A stretch of DNA of 64,000 nucleotides from Nitrospira sp. (GCA_029865225.1 JAOUHJ010000008.1:1-64000); one strand, 5' to 3'. Shown: positions 53,398 through 62,186, counted from the stretch's first letter. The notes: generated by a model not told the origin, from the sequence alone. Translations and numbers: made by a program.

Positions 53398-54552
53398 TCA
53401 GATAAGCCACTCGGGCGAAAGAAGCAAGATGGCTCCGAGACCGGCCATGACCAGGCCACTGGCCAGCTTCAGCCAGCGTCCAGCCCTTTCTTGTAATTTC
53501 CTCCGACTCAGCGTGACCACCGCGATCGTCACCATGAGTCCGTCGTCAAGAATATAGGCCAGGTTATAGAGGCCAAGGTACCCGTAGTAGTTCCACGTCG
53601 GCAACTGTTGCATCGTCAGGATTTGTGTATAGACCGCTGGAAATCCGGCTGTGCAGAGCAATTCAATCGTATTCACAAGCCCGGCCAGAACGATGACGCT
53701 CACCAAGGCTCCGGCAAGGTTGTCGGCCTGGAGGATGCGGCGGATACGAGCATACAGGCCGGGTTTCGCGGACTCGGGGATGCTCAGAGACAGACCTTGA
53801 TGGAGAGCAAAGAAATCTTTCACATTGACCGTTCCGATGAAGAGCGCGATGCCGCCGAGCCCGATCTGAAGGGCGCGCGACAGCCCTACCACAAGAAACA
53901 CGTTGAGCCATGCCGCCATGAAGGCAAAATAGAGCAATCCACTGACGATGACGAACGTTCCGGCGATGAGCGCCATCTTCCGCCGATCTTGGAGATTGAC
54001 CAGCAGCGACAGGAGAAAGAGCAGGACCCACATCGCGCAAGGATTGAAGCCGTCGAGCAAACCGATCACGATGGTGAACAGCGGCAGGCCAAGATCCCGG
54101 ACACGAAGCGAGCCGAACCATCCCGTCTCGATGCTCTCGACCGATGGACCTGGTACGGTGTCCGGTGCTTTCCGGTCGAGCATGGCGCGGATTTTAGCTC
54201 CGGTCGTGTCGGACGACTGGAATCCGAGGATCAGCTCTGTGCCGATGAGAAATGCAGGAACACCAAGGGTGGTGATGCCTCGATCCTTGGCCCATACCTC
54301 GAGTCGTTGTCGCGCGGCGGGGTCCTCAGCGATGTCGTAGAGGGCAATGTGAAGCGAAGGACGCTCGCGTCGAAGGTCGTCGAGGAAAATCTTTGCGGCT
54401 TCGCAATGGGGACAGCCCGCTCTGACAAAAACCTCGATGTCCGGGATAGCTTCTCCCGCCCAAGCGCTGGCCGGGAGAGCGAGCACGATGACGAAGACGT
54501 GCGTGGCGAGCTGACGGAAGAATGTGTGCCAAGCTGTGCGCTGGAACGACAC
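53398..54552 (-). CDS. Thioredoxin/glutaredoxin domain fused to DsbD-like membrane protein
   Basis: 384 residues. After a signal-like helix, residues about 35-135 form a glutaredoxin-like domain with CPHC (FVRAGCPHCEAAKIF). Residues about 150-384 are a polytopic membrane domain with about six helices; its Cys residues in GLLDGFNPCAMW and LLCTAGFP resemble the paired cysteines of DsbD/CcdA electron carriers. It likely moves reducing power across the membrane to a periplasmic thiol protein, perhaps for heme attachment in the many cytochromes c. It is 5 nt from the cytochrome gene. Confidence 0.82.
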   Translation of the reverse strand: MSFQRTAWHTFFRQLATHVFVIVLALPASAWAGEAIPDIEVFVRAGCPHCEAAKIFLDDLRRERPSLHIALYDIAEDPAARQRLEVWAKDRGITTLGVPAFLIGTELILGFQSSDTTGAKIRAMLDRKAPDTVPGPSVESIETGWFGSLRVRDLGLPLFTIVIGLLDGFNPCAMWVLLFLLSLLVNLQDRRKMALIAGTFVIVSGLLYFAFMAAWLNVFLVVGLSRALQIGLGGIALFIGTVNVKDFFALHQGLSLSIPESAKPGLYARIRRILQADNLAGALVSVIVLAGLVNTIELLCTAGFPAVYTQILTMQQLPTWNYYGYLGLYNLAYILDDGLMVTIAVVTLSRRKLQERAGRWLKLASGLVMAGLGAILLLSPEWLI

Positions 54553-54557
54553 CTCTG

Positions 54558-54914
54558 CTAACTGGTGATGTCCGGTGGTGACATGAATCTGATGTACGAC
54601 AACACATCCAGCATTTGCTCATCCGTCAGCTTACCGCGAAAGCTGTGCATCGGGCTGAACAAGACGCCGTTTGAAATCGCCACGAGTAACTCCCAATCCG
54701 TCTTCGAGCGACTGATCTGAGATCGAAGATCGGCCGGTTGGACGATCAAATCTTGGCTCTCTGGCCCATTTCCGTCCAGTTGAGCCCCATGGCAACGGAG
54801 GCACTGTCGCTCATACACACCCTGTCCGGCCTTCGAATCCCCTCGGATCGCTTGAGCGAAGACCACAGATGTTGAGAGGGCAATGAATAGTAGTATGAGA
54901 GTCGTCGCTTTCAT
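54558..54914 (-). CDS. Periplasmic monoheme cytochrome c
   Basis: 118 residues with signal peptide to about residue 21 (VVFAQ) and heme site CLRCHGAQLDG. The remainder (WELLVAISNGVLFSPMHSFRGKLTDEQMLDVLSYIRFM) makes it a paralogue of the cytochrome at 43267. The ATG at 54914 gives a clean signal; the frame also opens at 54950 inside the usp gene. GAAAGGAGCG is the ribosome site. Confidence 0.9.
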   Translation of the reverse strand: MKATTLILLFIALSTSVVFAQAIRGDSKAGQGVYERQCLRCHGAQLDGNGPESQDLIVQPADLRSQISRSKTDWELLVAISNGVLFSPMHSFRGKLTDEQMLDVLSYIRFMSPPDITS

Positions 54915-54925
54915 CTTCGCTCCTT

Positions 54926-55783
54926 TCACCGTAGTACGAGCACCGGGCAAGACACATGATGAACAACGGCATGGGATACGCTTCCCAACAGGAAGCGAGA
55001 AATGCCCTTCCGTCCATGAGAGGTGATGACGACGAGGTCCACAGCCTTTGCCTCTTCTTCGATCACCGAGGCGGCATGACCGGTGGCGACTTTCGTGCTG
55101 ACCGAGTATCGGGGGGTCATGAGTTTGCTGGCGGTCGACTTGACGAGTTCCTCCGCATAACGCTCAGCTCCCTCCCACCATGTTCTGGTACCCATGGCAT
55201 CGTAAGGATCGTCCACTCCGATCGGAACGACGGCGTGGAGTACGCAGAGTTCAGCAGGGTCGGCGAAGGGATGTTTCGTGAGCCATGCCGCGATTCGGTC
55301 AGCATCATCGCGATCCTCGATGGCGACAAGCACCCGTTGAACTTTGCGCGATGCACCCTTGACGATCAAGGTTGGGCGAGAGCCGTGCAAGAGCACCCGA
55401 TGGGATACGCTCCCGAGGACCATCTCCGAGAGCCGGCTTCGTCCACGCACACCGACGACGACGAGATCGGCCGAGAGGTTGTCCGCGCTGTCGAGGATGA
55501 GCTGTGCGGGATTAGCGACTTCATTGACCTTCCTGATGGACTTGATCTCCGGCGGAACCATAGTCGCGGCATGATCCAGTGCCTTGCGCCCGGCATCGAC
55601 CATCGCGTGACGGAAATCCTCGTACCCTTGGACGTTGCCTGCTTGGGCCACGACCGGATTTTGAAGAATTCCCAAGTCGACACCATGGACCAGGGTGACG
55701 TCCGATGGGTGATAGAGGTGGAACGTTTGGGTGACTGCCGCAAACGCCTGATCGGACCAATCGACGCCGATGACGACTCTCAT
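54926..55783 (-). CDS. Universal stress protein, two tandem domains
   Basis: 285 residues made of two UspA domains (about 1-145 and 146-285). Each has the nucleotide-binding G-2x-G-9x-G(S/T) pattern: VVGVRGRSRLSEMVLGSVSHRV and VITSHGRKGISRFLLGSVSHAV. Tandem USPs bind ATP and help survival in stationary or low-oxygen states. It lies in the hsp20 operon, 11 nt before the cytochrome c gene. Confidence 0.93.
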   Translation of the reverse strand: MRVVIGVDWSDQAFAAVTQTFHLYHPSDVTLVHGVDLGILQNPVVAQAGNVQGYEDFRHAMVDAGRKALDHAATMVPPEIKSIRKVNEVANPAQLILDSADNLSADLVVVGVRGRSRLSEMVLGSVSHRVLLHGSRPTLIVKGASRKVQRVLVAIEDRDDADRIAAWLTKHPFADPAELCVLHAVVPIGVDDPYDAMGTRTWWEGAERYAEELVKSTASKLMTPRYSVSTKVATGHAASVIEEEAKAVDLVVITSHGRKGISRFLLGSVSHAVVHHVSCPVLVLR

Positions 55784-55807
55784 TCCATGACCTTTCCCAT
55801 CCGACCG

Positions 55808-56353
55808 TCAAAACAGCGGATGTGGTGCGGTGCCGAACGGAAGCACCAGCGGTGATTCGCCAAGATTGCCGCGAAGACGCCACGAGCCGTTTTCCGGGAC
55901 GAGGTAGTGTACTTCTTCATGCCAACTGTCGATGGGGACATACAGGCCGGTGGTCTTCGATCTGGCCCACAAGTGCCCTGTGCACGTGACCTCCAGCACA
56001 GCATCCTTCCCTGCTCCGAGCTTGGTCATCTTTGTGAAGAGATGGGTACTGGCGATCTCCTCGTACTCATCAAAGAGATCTTTCCAGATCTTGCGGATAT
56101 CGTCCTTCTTAAACCCATGGTAGTTGTACTGGGAGGAATAGATGGCCATGACCTGTTCCAGGTCATGGGCTTTGATCGCTTGCTCCGCCCGCTCAAAGGC
56201 TTTGACAACGCTATTGACCGTCGCCTCGTCGACCTCAATCACCGACCCGGATGGAACGACGATTTTCGCCGATGCCGTGCCCAGTCCGATGACACTTGCG
56301 ATCAGGAGTACCAGTGAGACAACCGTCGATGCTGGATGACCTCGTCCGCTCAA
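55808..56353 (-). CDS. Exported NTF2-like (DUF4440-type) protein
   Basis: 181 residues with signal peptide (SLVLLIASVIGLGTASA) and an NTF2/DUF4440-like domain (VVKAFERAEQAIKAHDLEQVMAIYSSQYNYHG, VLEVTCTGHLW). The fold usually binds a small molecule or acts as an uncharacterised enzyme. No active residues can be assigned. It is exported, so it works in the periplasm. It is 24 nt from the usp gene and 13 nt from the phosphoribosyltransferase gene. Confidence 0.75.
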   Translation of the reverse strand: MSGRGHPASTVVSLVLLIASVIGLGTASAKIVVPSGSVIEVDEATVNSVVKAFERAEQAIKAHDLEQVMAIYSSQYNYHGFKKDDIRKIWKDLFDEYEEIASTHLFTKMTKLGAGKDAVLEVTCTGHLWARSKTTGLYVPIDSWHEEVHYLVPENGSWRLRGNLGESPLVLPFGTAPHPLF

Positions 56354-56366
56354 GCGAGCCTCCTTT

Positions 56367-57056
56367 TTATTGTGGTGGTGAGCCCGTCGAAGAAGGTGTC
56401 CGCTCTTTCCATTCCAACTGCGACTCTTCCGCCAGGTTTAAATACTCCACCACATCGTGATCGCTGACTTCGGCGAAGTCGATAAAGTGATGACCCACAG
56501 CCCAGAATGGGTCTGGTGTGGCGAGGATGACCAACTCATCCACCTGGACGCGCGCCTCTCGTATCGTATCGACAGGGCCGACCGGAATAGCTCCGATCAG
56601 TCGGCGAGGTTTAAGGTGTCTGATGGACTGGACAGCTGCAAAGAACGTGGAGCCGGTGGCGATCCCATCATCCACGAGAATCACACTGTGGTCGGCAAGC
56701 GTGGGCATCTGCCGACCTTGGCGGTACATACTCTGCCGTCGAGCGATCTCTTCTTGCTGCATGTGAACCAGCCCGTCGACGTCGGTTCGTGAAAAACCGT
56801 AGGCCGCCATTGCCTCAGGGTTCAGATAGATCGTCCCTGTTTCACCTACTGCGCCGAGTGCATACTCAGGGTTATCCGGCGCTCCCAGCTTTCGGGTGAT
56901 AAAGACGTCCAGCGGAAGATGGAGCCCCAGGCTCAGCTGATAGCCGACGGCGACCCCACCGCGTGGGAGTGCCAAGATAATGGCTGTTGGGTCATCACGA
57001 TACTGGAGTAGTCGTTCCACGAGCCGACGACCGGCCTCTTCGCGATTCCTGAACAT
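56367..57056 (-). CDS. Phosphoribosyltransferase-family protein
   Basis: 229 residues. FRNREEAGRRLVERLLQYRD and ILALPRGGVAVGYQ open the family, and SVILVDDGIATGST is the PRPP-binding loop. These proteins, often beside universal-stress and heat-shock genes, are annotated as phosphoribosyltransferases but the natural substrate is unknown. It is in the hsp20 operon. Confidence 0.9.
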   Translation of the reverse strand: MFRNREEAGRRLVERLLQYRDDPTAIILALPRGGVAVGYQLSLGLHLPLDVFITRKLGAPDNPEYALGAVGETGTIYLNPEAMAAYGFSRTDVDGLVHMQQEEIARRQSMYRQGRQMPTLADHSVILVDDGIATGSTFFAAVQSIRHLKPRRLIGAIPVGPVDTIREARVQVDELVILATPDPFWAVGHHFIDFAEVSDHDVVEYLNLAEESQLEWKERTPSSTGSPPQ

Positions 57057-57091
57057 TACGCTCTTTCCTTCCGCTCAGTAACCTCGCGGCC

Positions 57092-57256
57092 CTACACAAT
57101 AAGGCCGCTCGTTACTCCGACCCCGATCAACAACATCGCCAATAGAATCACGATGAGCGTGAGTAAGGGGTGGTGATGCGCCCCACCATCCTTCTTATCC
57201 CGCCTCTCCCAGTGCAGCTCCCAGGGAATTTCGAGGTAACGAGGGTGCCGGAACAT
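57092..57256 (-). CDS. Small membrane protein (54 aa)
   Basis: The predicted product has a polar N-terminus (MFRHPRYLEIPWELHWERRD) with Trp and His, a His cluster GAHHH and then one hydrophobic helix of about 23 residues ending GVTSGLIV. GGAGG at 57262-57266 (minus strand) sits 5 nt before the ATG at 57256; another ATG at 57259 is too near. It lies between hsp20 (17 nt) and the phosphoribosyltransferase gene (35 nt) in the same operon. No family is recognised. It could tether or recruit partners at the membrane. Confidence 0.6.
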   Translation of the reverse strand: MFRHPRYLEIPWELHWERRDKKDGGAHHHPLLTLIVILLAMLLIGVGVTSGLIV

Positions 57257-57273
57257 CATCTCCTCCACTTACT

Positions 57274-57747
57274 TCACGCGATTTTGACTTCAATCGCTTT
57301 AGGCTTCGCCTTCTCAGACTTTGGGAGATGGACTTTCAATACGCCATCCTTATACTCGGCGTTGACCTTCGACCCGTCGGCATCTTCGGGAAGGGTAAAG
57401 CTCCGCATGAAACTCCCATAGGCTCGCTCAACGCGGTGATACTTTTTGCCCTTTTCTTCCTTCTCGTATTTCCGTTCGCCACTAATCGAGAGGACATCGT
57501 CTTGGACGTTGATCTTGATCTCTTCTTTCTTCATTTCGGGCACTTCAGCTTTGATGACATATTCCTTCTCGTCCTCCGAGATATCCACGAGCGGCGACCA
57601 TTCGGAGACGGTGAGGGCTTCCTTCTTATCGCCGCCGGTAGGAACCGGTGTGCGGCCGAATAGGGCGGAGAGTCGTTTCTCCATTTCTTCGAGTTCCTTG
57701 AACGGATTCCATCGCGTCGTCGGTTCCCATCGTTGCAATGCGCTCAT
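57274..57747 (-). CDS. Hsp20 small heat-shock protein
   Basis: 157 residues. The alpha-crystallin domain (about 50-150) has YVIKAEVPEMKKEEIKINVQ, DDVLSISGERKYEKEEKGKK, YGSFMRSFTLPEDAD and GVLKVHLPK. It holds unfolding proteins for ClpB/DnaK. It begins an eight-gene minus-strand operon ending at 51184. A sigma-54-like promoter is read 61 nt upstream. Confidence 0.94.
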   Translation of the reverse strand: MSALQRWEPTTRWNPFKELEEMEKRLSALFGRTPVPTGGDKKEALTVSEWSPLVDISEDEKEYVIKAEVPEMKKEEIKINVQDDVLSISGERKYEKEEKGKKYHRVERAYGSFMRSFTLPEDADGSKVNAEYKDGVLKVHLPKSEKAKPKAIEVKIA

Positions 57748-58074
57748 AACCGTCGCCTCCTTGTATGTATGATTGATGAGGGCCTAGATGCTCTGCCATC
57801 AACATTTGCATTGACGGTGCCAACATCCAAGACTTGAAGGATCCACGAGAAAATGGCCTGGTTCTAGATAACCAGGCGGGCCGGGTTCATCAGAAATGGA
57901 GAAGGGTCTGTGGCAATACGGGACAGTGGCACCGAAGGGGCTGTGGCCTCTTTCGACATTGATTGATAGAAAAGTGGGAGGCCTGAAGGCAAGATCTGTG
58001 CATAAGGAGACTCGTGTCCTTGAGGGGGGTTACTGCTTGTCGTCCAGGAAGCAGGACAAGAACTGAGGTTGAGT
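57748..58074 (-). promoter_or_regulatory. Divergent promoter region with sigma-54-like element for hsp20
   Basis: On the minus strand, TGGCAC (57822-57817), N5 and ATGCA (57811-57807) give a canonical GG-N10-GC element, the same ATGC -12 box as the clpB promoter. Further upstream for this gene (plus-strand coordinates) are TGTGGCA 57909-57915 and TGTGGCC 57942-57948, about 90 and 120 bp from the -24 box. A plus-strand TGGCAC at 57927-57932 has a poor -12 partner (GGGC). No small gene is seen in this spacer. Confidence 0.55.
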
Positions 58075-59556
58075 ATGGGTCATGCAGGGCCGAAAGACTG
58101 GACGGGTAGGACCAAAGCAATGCGAAGCAAGTCACTCGCTTCCAGAGGCGGAAGTCACCAATCGGCCAACATGGCGAGGGAAAGTCAAGACGATAAGACG
58201 ACCAAGGTCCTCATCATGGGAGCCGCTGGTCGAGATTTTCATAACTTCAATATCGTTTTTCGGGATAATCCCAGCTATCGAGTCGTCGCATTCACCGCCG
58301 CACAGATTCCCCACATCGCGGGGCGAACCTATCCCCCAGAACTGGCTGGGACTCTCTATCCGAATGGAATCCAAATCGTACCGGAAGAGGAATTCGAGTC
58401 CATCATTAAGGCTCAGGCAGTCGATCAAGCGGTCTTTGCCTACAGCGATGTCTCGCATGAGGAAGTCATGCATAAAGCCTCGCGCGCCCTTGCCGCAGGG
58501 GCGGACTTCCGCCTGTTGGGCCCACGTTCGACGATGCTGTGTTCCATCAAGCCGGTAGTCTCTATTTGTGCAGTTCGGACGGGAGCAGGGAAAAGTCCCG
58601 TCGCGAGAAAAATCGCTGGTTGGCTGAGATCAGAAGGTCGGCGAGTCGCGGTGATCCGCCACCCGATGCCGTATGGCGATCTCGCGCAGCAGGCAGTTCA
58701 ACGGTTTTCCACGATCGAGGACCTGCAGCAGGCACGTTGCACGGTCGAAGAGCGTGAGGAGTACGAACCACATATCAATCAGGGTGATGTCGTCTTTGCG
58801 GGAGTGGATTACGAACGAATAATCAGGCTGGCCGAATCCGAGGCTGATGTCATCCTCTGGGATGGTGGAAACAACGATTTCCCGTTTGTAGAGCCCGATC
58901 TCGAGATTGTCCTCGTTGATCCCCACAGAGCGGGTCACGAACAATGTTATTTCCCGGGAGAGGTCAATCTGCTCCGTGCCGATGTGGTCGTCATCACCAA
59001 GGTGGACACGGCCCATCCGGAGAAGGTCGAAGCCCTTCGGCTGGCGGTTAACTCCGCTAATCCTATGGCTCCGATCATCGAATCCACAATGCCATTCATG
59101 GTCGAGGATGCCTCGGTCATTCAAGGCAAGCGTGTCCTGGTGATCGAAGATGGCCCTACAGTCACACACGGAGGCATGGTGTACGGGGCCGGGATCTTGG
59201 CGGCTAAAAAGTACGGAGCGTCGGCGTTTGTCGATCCGCGGCCGGCCGTGGTCGGTACTCTTCGTGACACATTTCGGGACAATCCACACTTGGATTGCCT
59301 CCTGCCGGCGATGGGCTACGGAGTCGGGCAGCTCCGTGATCTCGAACAGACAATCAACGGGGTGGACTGCGATGTCGTCGTCATTGCGACACCGGTTGAT
59401 CTCCGCGGGCTGATCAATATCAGGCGACCGACCGTGCGAGTAAGCTACGAATTCGAGGAAACCGGCAGCAGGCTTCGCAGCACGGTCATGCAACTGCTGG
59501 CGAACGAGCAGCACGATCGAACTCATCGATTCGGAACTCGAGGGAGCGCGGGATGA
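58075..59556 (+). CDS. P-loop protein like cyclic 2,3-diphosphoglycerate synthetase
   Basis: 493 residues. KVLIMGAAGRDFHNFNIVFRDNPSY opens the family; Walker A is RTGAGKSPVARK (near 168), followed by NNDFPFVEPDLEIVLVDPHRAGHE and VITKVDTA. It matches cDPG-synthetase-like GTPase/ATPases, widespread in bacteria that do not make cyclic 2,3-diphosphoglycerate, so the reaction here is uncertain. Start chosen at ATG 58075 (GAGG upstream); 58120 and 58171 are alternatives. Its last codon overlaps the next small gene in ATGA. Confidence 0.82.
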   Translation: MGHAGPKDWTGRTKAMRSKSLASRGGSHQSANMARESQDDKTTKVLIMGAAGRDFHNFNIVFRDNPSYRVVAFTAAQIPHIAGRTYPPELAGTLYPNGIQIVPEEEFESIIKAQAVDQAVFAYSDVSHEEVMHKASRALAAGADFRLLGPRSTMLCSIKPVVSICAVRTGAGKSPVARKIAGWLRSEGRRVAVIRHPMPYGDLAQQAVQRFSTIEDLQQARCTVEEREEYEPHINQGDVVFAGVDYERIIRLAESEADVILWDGGNNDFPFVEPDLEIVLVDPHRAGHEQCYFPGEVNLLRADVVVITKVDTAHPEKVEALRLAVNSANPMAPIIESTMPFMVEDASVIQGKRVLVIEDGPTVTHGGMVYGAGILAAKKYGASAFVDPRPAVVGTLRDTFRDNPHLDCLLPAMGYGVGQLRDLEQTINGVDCDVVVIATPVDLRGLINIRRPTVRVSYEFEETGSRLRSTVMQLLANEQHDRTHRFGTRGSAG

Positions 59557-59699
59557 AACGAGGTCATAAGTCGTTTAAGAATCTGCCCAAGATCCAGGCA
59601 AAGCGGTTCAAGAAGCTGAGGCTGGAGAAGGAACGAGAGCGAGCCAAGCGAATAAGAGTTAGGTCGGCCGAGAAACGGTCTCCAAGTAGAGGAGACTGA
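59553..59699 (+). CDS. Small highly basic protein (48 aa)
   Basis: The predicted product, from MKRGHKSFKNLPKIQAKRFK to the end KRSPSRGD, is nearly half Lys and Arg. Its ATG overlaps the stop of the P-loop gene in ATGA (59553-59556), a strong sign of coupled translation. Basic composition suggests binding to RNA, DNA or the ribosome, but no family is recognised. Confidence 0.6.
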   Translation: MKRGHKSFKNLPKIQAKRFKKLRLEKERERAKRIRVRSAEKRSPSRGD

Positions 59700-59752
59700 A
59701 GGCCAGGTGTCGATGTCTCCTGTCAATCCTCAAGAGAAGAATGTGGTGCAAC

Positions 59753-61486
59753 ATGCCGGCACATAATGCCGATGTCGCGGCGGTGTTTGAAGAGATGGCA
59801 GACCTTCTCGAGATCGAAGGATCCAACCCATTCCGCATTCGGGCCTATCGCAATGCGGCTCGCACGCTCCGGGATCTCCCGCGTGAAGTCGGCATGATGC
59901 TCGACGAGGGAGAGGATCTAACAGAAATGCCTGGTATCGGGGAAGACCTCGCGGCAAAGATCAAGGAGGTCGTCCAGACCGGTACGGCCGCTGCGCTCGA
60001 AGAACATCGCAAGAAGGTTCCAAAGACTCTCACGGACTTGCTCAGAATTCCCGGCATCGGACCAAAGCGAGCGAAAGCGCTGTACCACGATCTCAACATC
60101 CGGACGCTTGATCAGCTGCAGAAGGCTGCGCAGGACGGGCTGGTGAGATCGCTCCAGGGGTTTGGAGAGAAGACCGAACGATATATCTTGAATCAACTGA
60201 AGGAGCGGGCCGGGGAGGAGAAGCGATTCCAATTGGCGGTCGCCACTCAGTATGCCGGAGCCTTGGTCACCTACCTGAGGGAATCTCCAGGCGTGAAGCA
60301 GGTCGTGGTGGCGGGAAGCTATCGGAGGGCGAAAGACACGATCGGGGATCTCGATATCCTCGTCACCGCCGCCTCCGGTAGCCTCGTGATGGATCGATTC
60401 GTGTCGTATCCGGAAGTCGAAGAGATTCTGGCACATGGGGCGACCAAAGCGAGCGTCAGGCTGGCCTGCAAGCTGCAAGTCGATGTGCGAGTCGTTCGCG
60501 ATGATAGTTACGGATCCGCGCTTCAGTACTTCACCGGTAGCAAGGCGCACAATGTGGCCTTGCGTCAATTGGCACAGCAGCGTGGACTCAAGTTGAATGA
60601 ATACGGTCTGTTCAGAGGCGATCAGTCAGTGGCTGGGGCCACCGAAGAATCAGTCTATGCCGCAGTCGGGCTGCCGTGGATTCCACCGGAACTCCGGGAG
60701 AATCGCGGGGAGTTCGACAGCGCGCGAGCTGGGCGCTTGCCGGTGCTCGTGGAGGTTGCCGATCTGAAGGGCGATTTGCACGCGCACACCAAAGCGACCG
60801 ATGGCCACAACTCCATGAGAGAAATGGCGGAAGCGGCAGGGGCGAACGGTCTTGAGTATCTGGCGATCACCGACCATTCGAGACGTCTGACGATGGCCAA
60901 AGGTCTTGATCCGAAACGGCTGTTTGCACAACTCGAAGAGATCGATCGGCTGAACGAGACGTTGAGCAGCATCACCTTACTGAAGGGGATCGAGGTCGAT
61001 ATTCTTGAAGATGGCAGCCTGGATCTTCCTGATGAAGATCTCTGCCGACTCGACCTGGTAGTTGGGGCCGTGCATAGCCACTTCCGACTCTCCCGAGAAA
61101 AGCAGACCGAACGAATCCTGCGCGCCATGGACCATCCCTGTTTCACGATCTTGGCTCACCCCAGCGGCCGGCTCATCAATGAACGAGCGCCCTACGACCT
61201 GGACATGGCACGTGTCATCCACCATGCCCGAGAGCGAGGCTGCTTCTTGGAGGTGAATGCACATCCAATCCGGCTTGATCTAACCGACACCGACTGCCAG
61301 ATGGCAAAAGAGGAGGGCGTCATGCTCAGCATCAATTCCGATGCCCACAGTACCCTGGATCTTGGGAATCTCCGGTATGGTGTCGGGCAGGCGCGCCGAG
61401 GGTGGGTGGAGAAGAAGGATGTGTTGAATAGCCGGTCTCTACAAGCGCTGCGACCGCTGCTCAAGCGCACGATGATGAACGCGTGA
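59753..61486 (+). CDS. polX: DNA polymerase X family (PolX) with PHP domain
   Basis: 577 residues. Residues 1-330 are Pol-beta-like: helix-hairpin-helix motifs (MPGIGEDLAAKI, IPGIGPKRAKALY), nucleotidyl transfer motif AGSYRRAKDTIGDLDILVTA and later VDVRVVRDDSYG with the catalytic Asp. Residues 330-577 are a PHP exonuclease-type domain (DLHAHTKATDGHNSMREMAEA, AVHSHFRLS, INSDAHSTLDL). The length and layout are those of bacterial PolX used in gap-filling repair. The ATG at 59753 gives the usual NADVAAVFEEMADLLEIEG start; 59741 is possible. Confidence 0.95.
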   Translation: MPAHNADVAAVFEEMADLLEIEGSNPFRIRAYRNAARTLRDLPREVGMMLDEGEDLTEMPGIGEDLAAKIKEVVQTGTAAALEEHRKKVPKTLTDLLRIPGIGPKRAKALYHDLNIRTLDQLQKAAQDGLVRSLQGFGEKTERYILNQLKERAGEEKRFQLAVATQYAGALVTYLRESPGVKQVVVAGSYRRAKDTIGDLDILVTAASGSLVMDRFVSYPEVEEILAHGATKASVRLACKLQVDVRVVRDDSYGSALQYFTGSKAHNVALRQLAQQRGLKLNEYGLFRGDQSVAGATEESVYAAVGLPWIPPELRENRGEFDSARAGRLPVLVEVADLKGDLHAHTKATDGHNSMREMAEAAGANGLEYLAITDHSRRLTMAKGLDPKRLFAQLEEIDRLNETLSSITLLKGIEVDILEDGSLDLPDEDLCRLDLVVGAVHSHFRLSREKQTERILRAMDHPCFTILAHPSGRLINERAPYDLDMARVIHHARERGCFLEVNAHPIRLDLTDTDCQMAKEEGVMLSINSDAHSTLDLGNLRYGVGQARRGWVEKKDVLNSRSLQALRPLLKRTMMNA

Positions 61487-61680
61487 ACTTTCCCTCGACG
61501 TAGCTCGGGGCCCTGGGGCCATCGAAGAGTGAAACGCCAGGCGTGGGTCGGTGGCCTGGTGAGGTATGTATGGACAAGGATAAGTGCAGTTCGGCCTCTC
61601 ACGTTGGGGGTTGTGGATGAATCCTTTCCCAAGATTCAGGCTCATACGAGTCATCCCACAATTCATCAATAAGGAGGTGT

Positions 61681-61935
61681 ATGCCTGTGGTCAACGTCTC
61701 AACATCATTCGTCACCCAAGAACGGGGACGAGTCGACCGCTGCCATCGATGCGGCGGCTTTATGGTTCCGGAGAAAGTGTTCGAAATCGGGTCGATCGAT
61801 TGGCACTGTGTAAGCTGCGGCGAGCGGATCGATCCTGTCATTCTTGCCCATCGTCAGGCACAAGGGCTGACAACTGTTGCTCGCGAAGAGGCCGAGAAGC
61901 TGTTTGTCGGTCACGGCAAGCGCCGCCTGAACTAA
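61681..61935 (+). CDS. Small zinc-ribbon protein
   Basis: 84 residues with two CxxC pairs (DRCHRCGGFMVPE and WHCVSCGERID), likely a four-cysteine zinc ribbon. No known family assigned. AAGGAGG at 61671-61677 is very close to ATG 61681; a GTG at 61687 has better spacing and would shorten the protein by two residues. The 194 bases upstream and the 250 bases downstream hold nothing recognised. Confidence 0.72.
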   Translation: MPVVNVSTSFVTQERGRVDRCHRCGGFMVPEKVFEIGSIDWHCVSCGERIDPVILAHRQAQGLTTVAREEAEKLFVGHGKRRLN

Positions 61936-62186
61936 CCCTTTCTTATTGGAATCGGGGGCGTCATAGCCCCCATCCAATTCAAACCGAACGTCAGTCTCCA
62001 TACCAAGGCAACCTATCAACGGACAGTCCTTTGTCCCGGAGGGATGGACTCGTCGTGCGGATCTGCTCTATCGTCCATCGGAGCGGCTCCGCATGATGCG
62101 GTGGCTCGATACCGAAGTATTGTGTTCGGGACGGCCGAGCGGTGTAGCGTTCGTTTCGATCGCACCCATTGATTGAGAGGACTCCG

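Noticed and set aside
57927-57941. Plus-strand TGGCAC-N5-GGGC as promoter of the P-loop gene
   Set aside because: Weak -12 box, and the TGTGGCA word would be too close.
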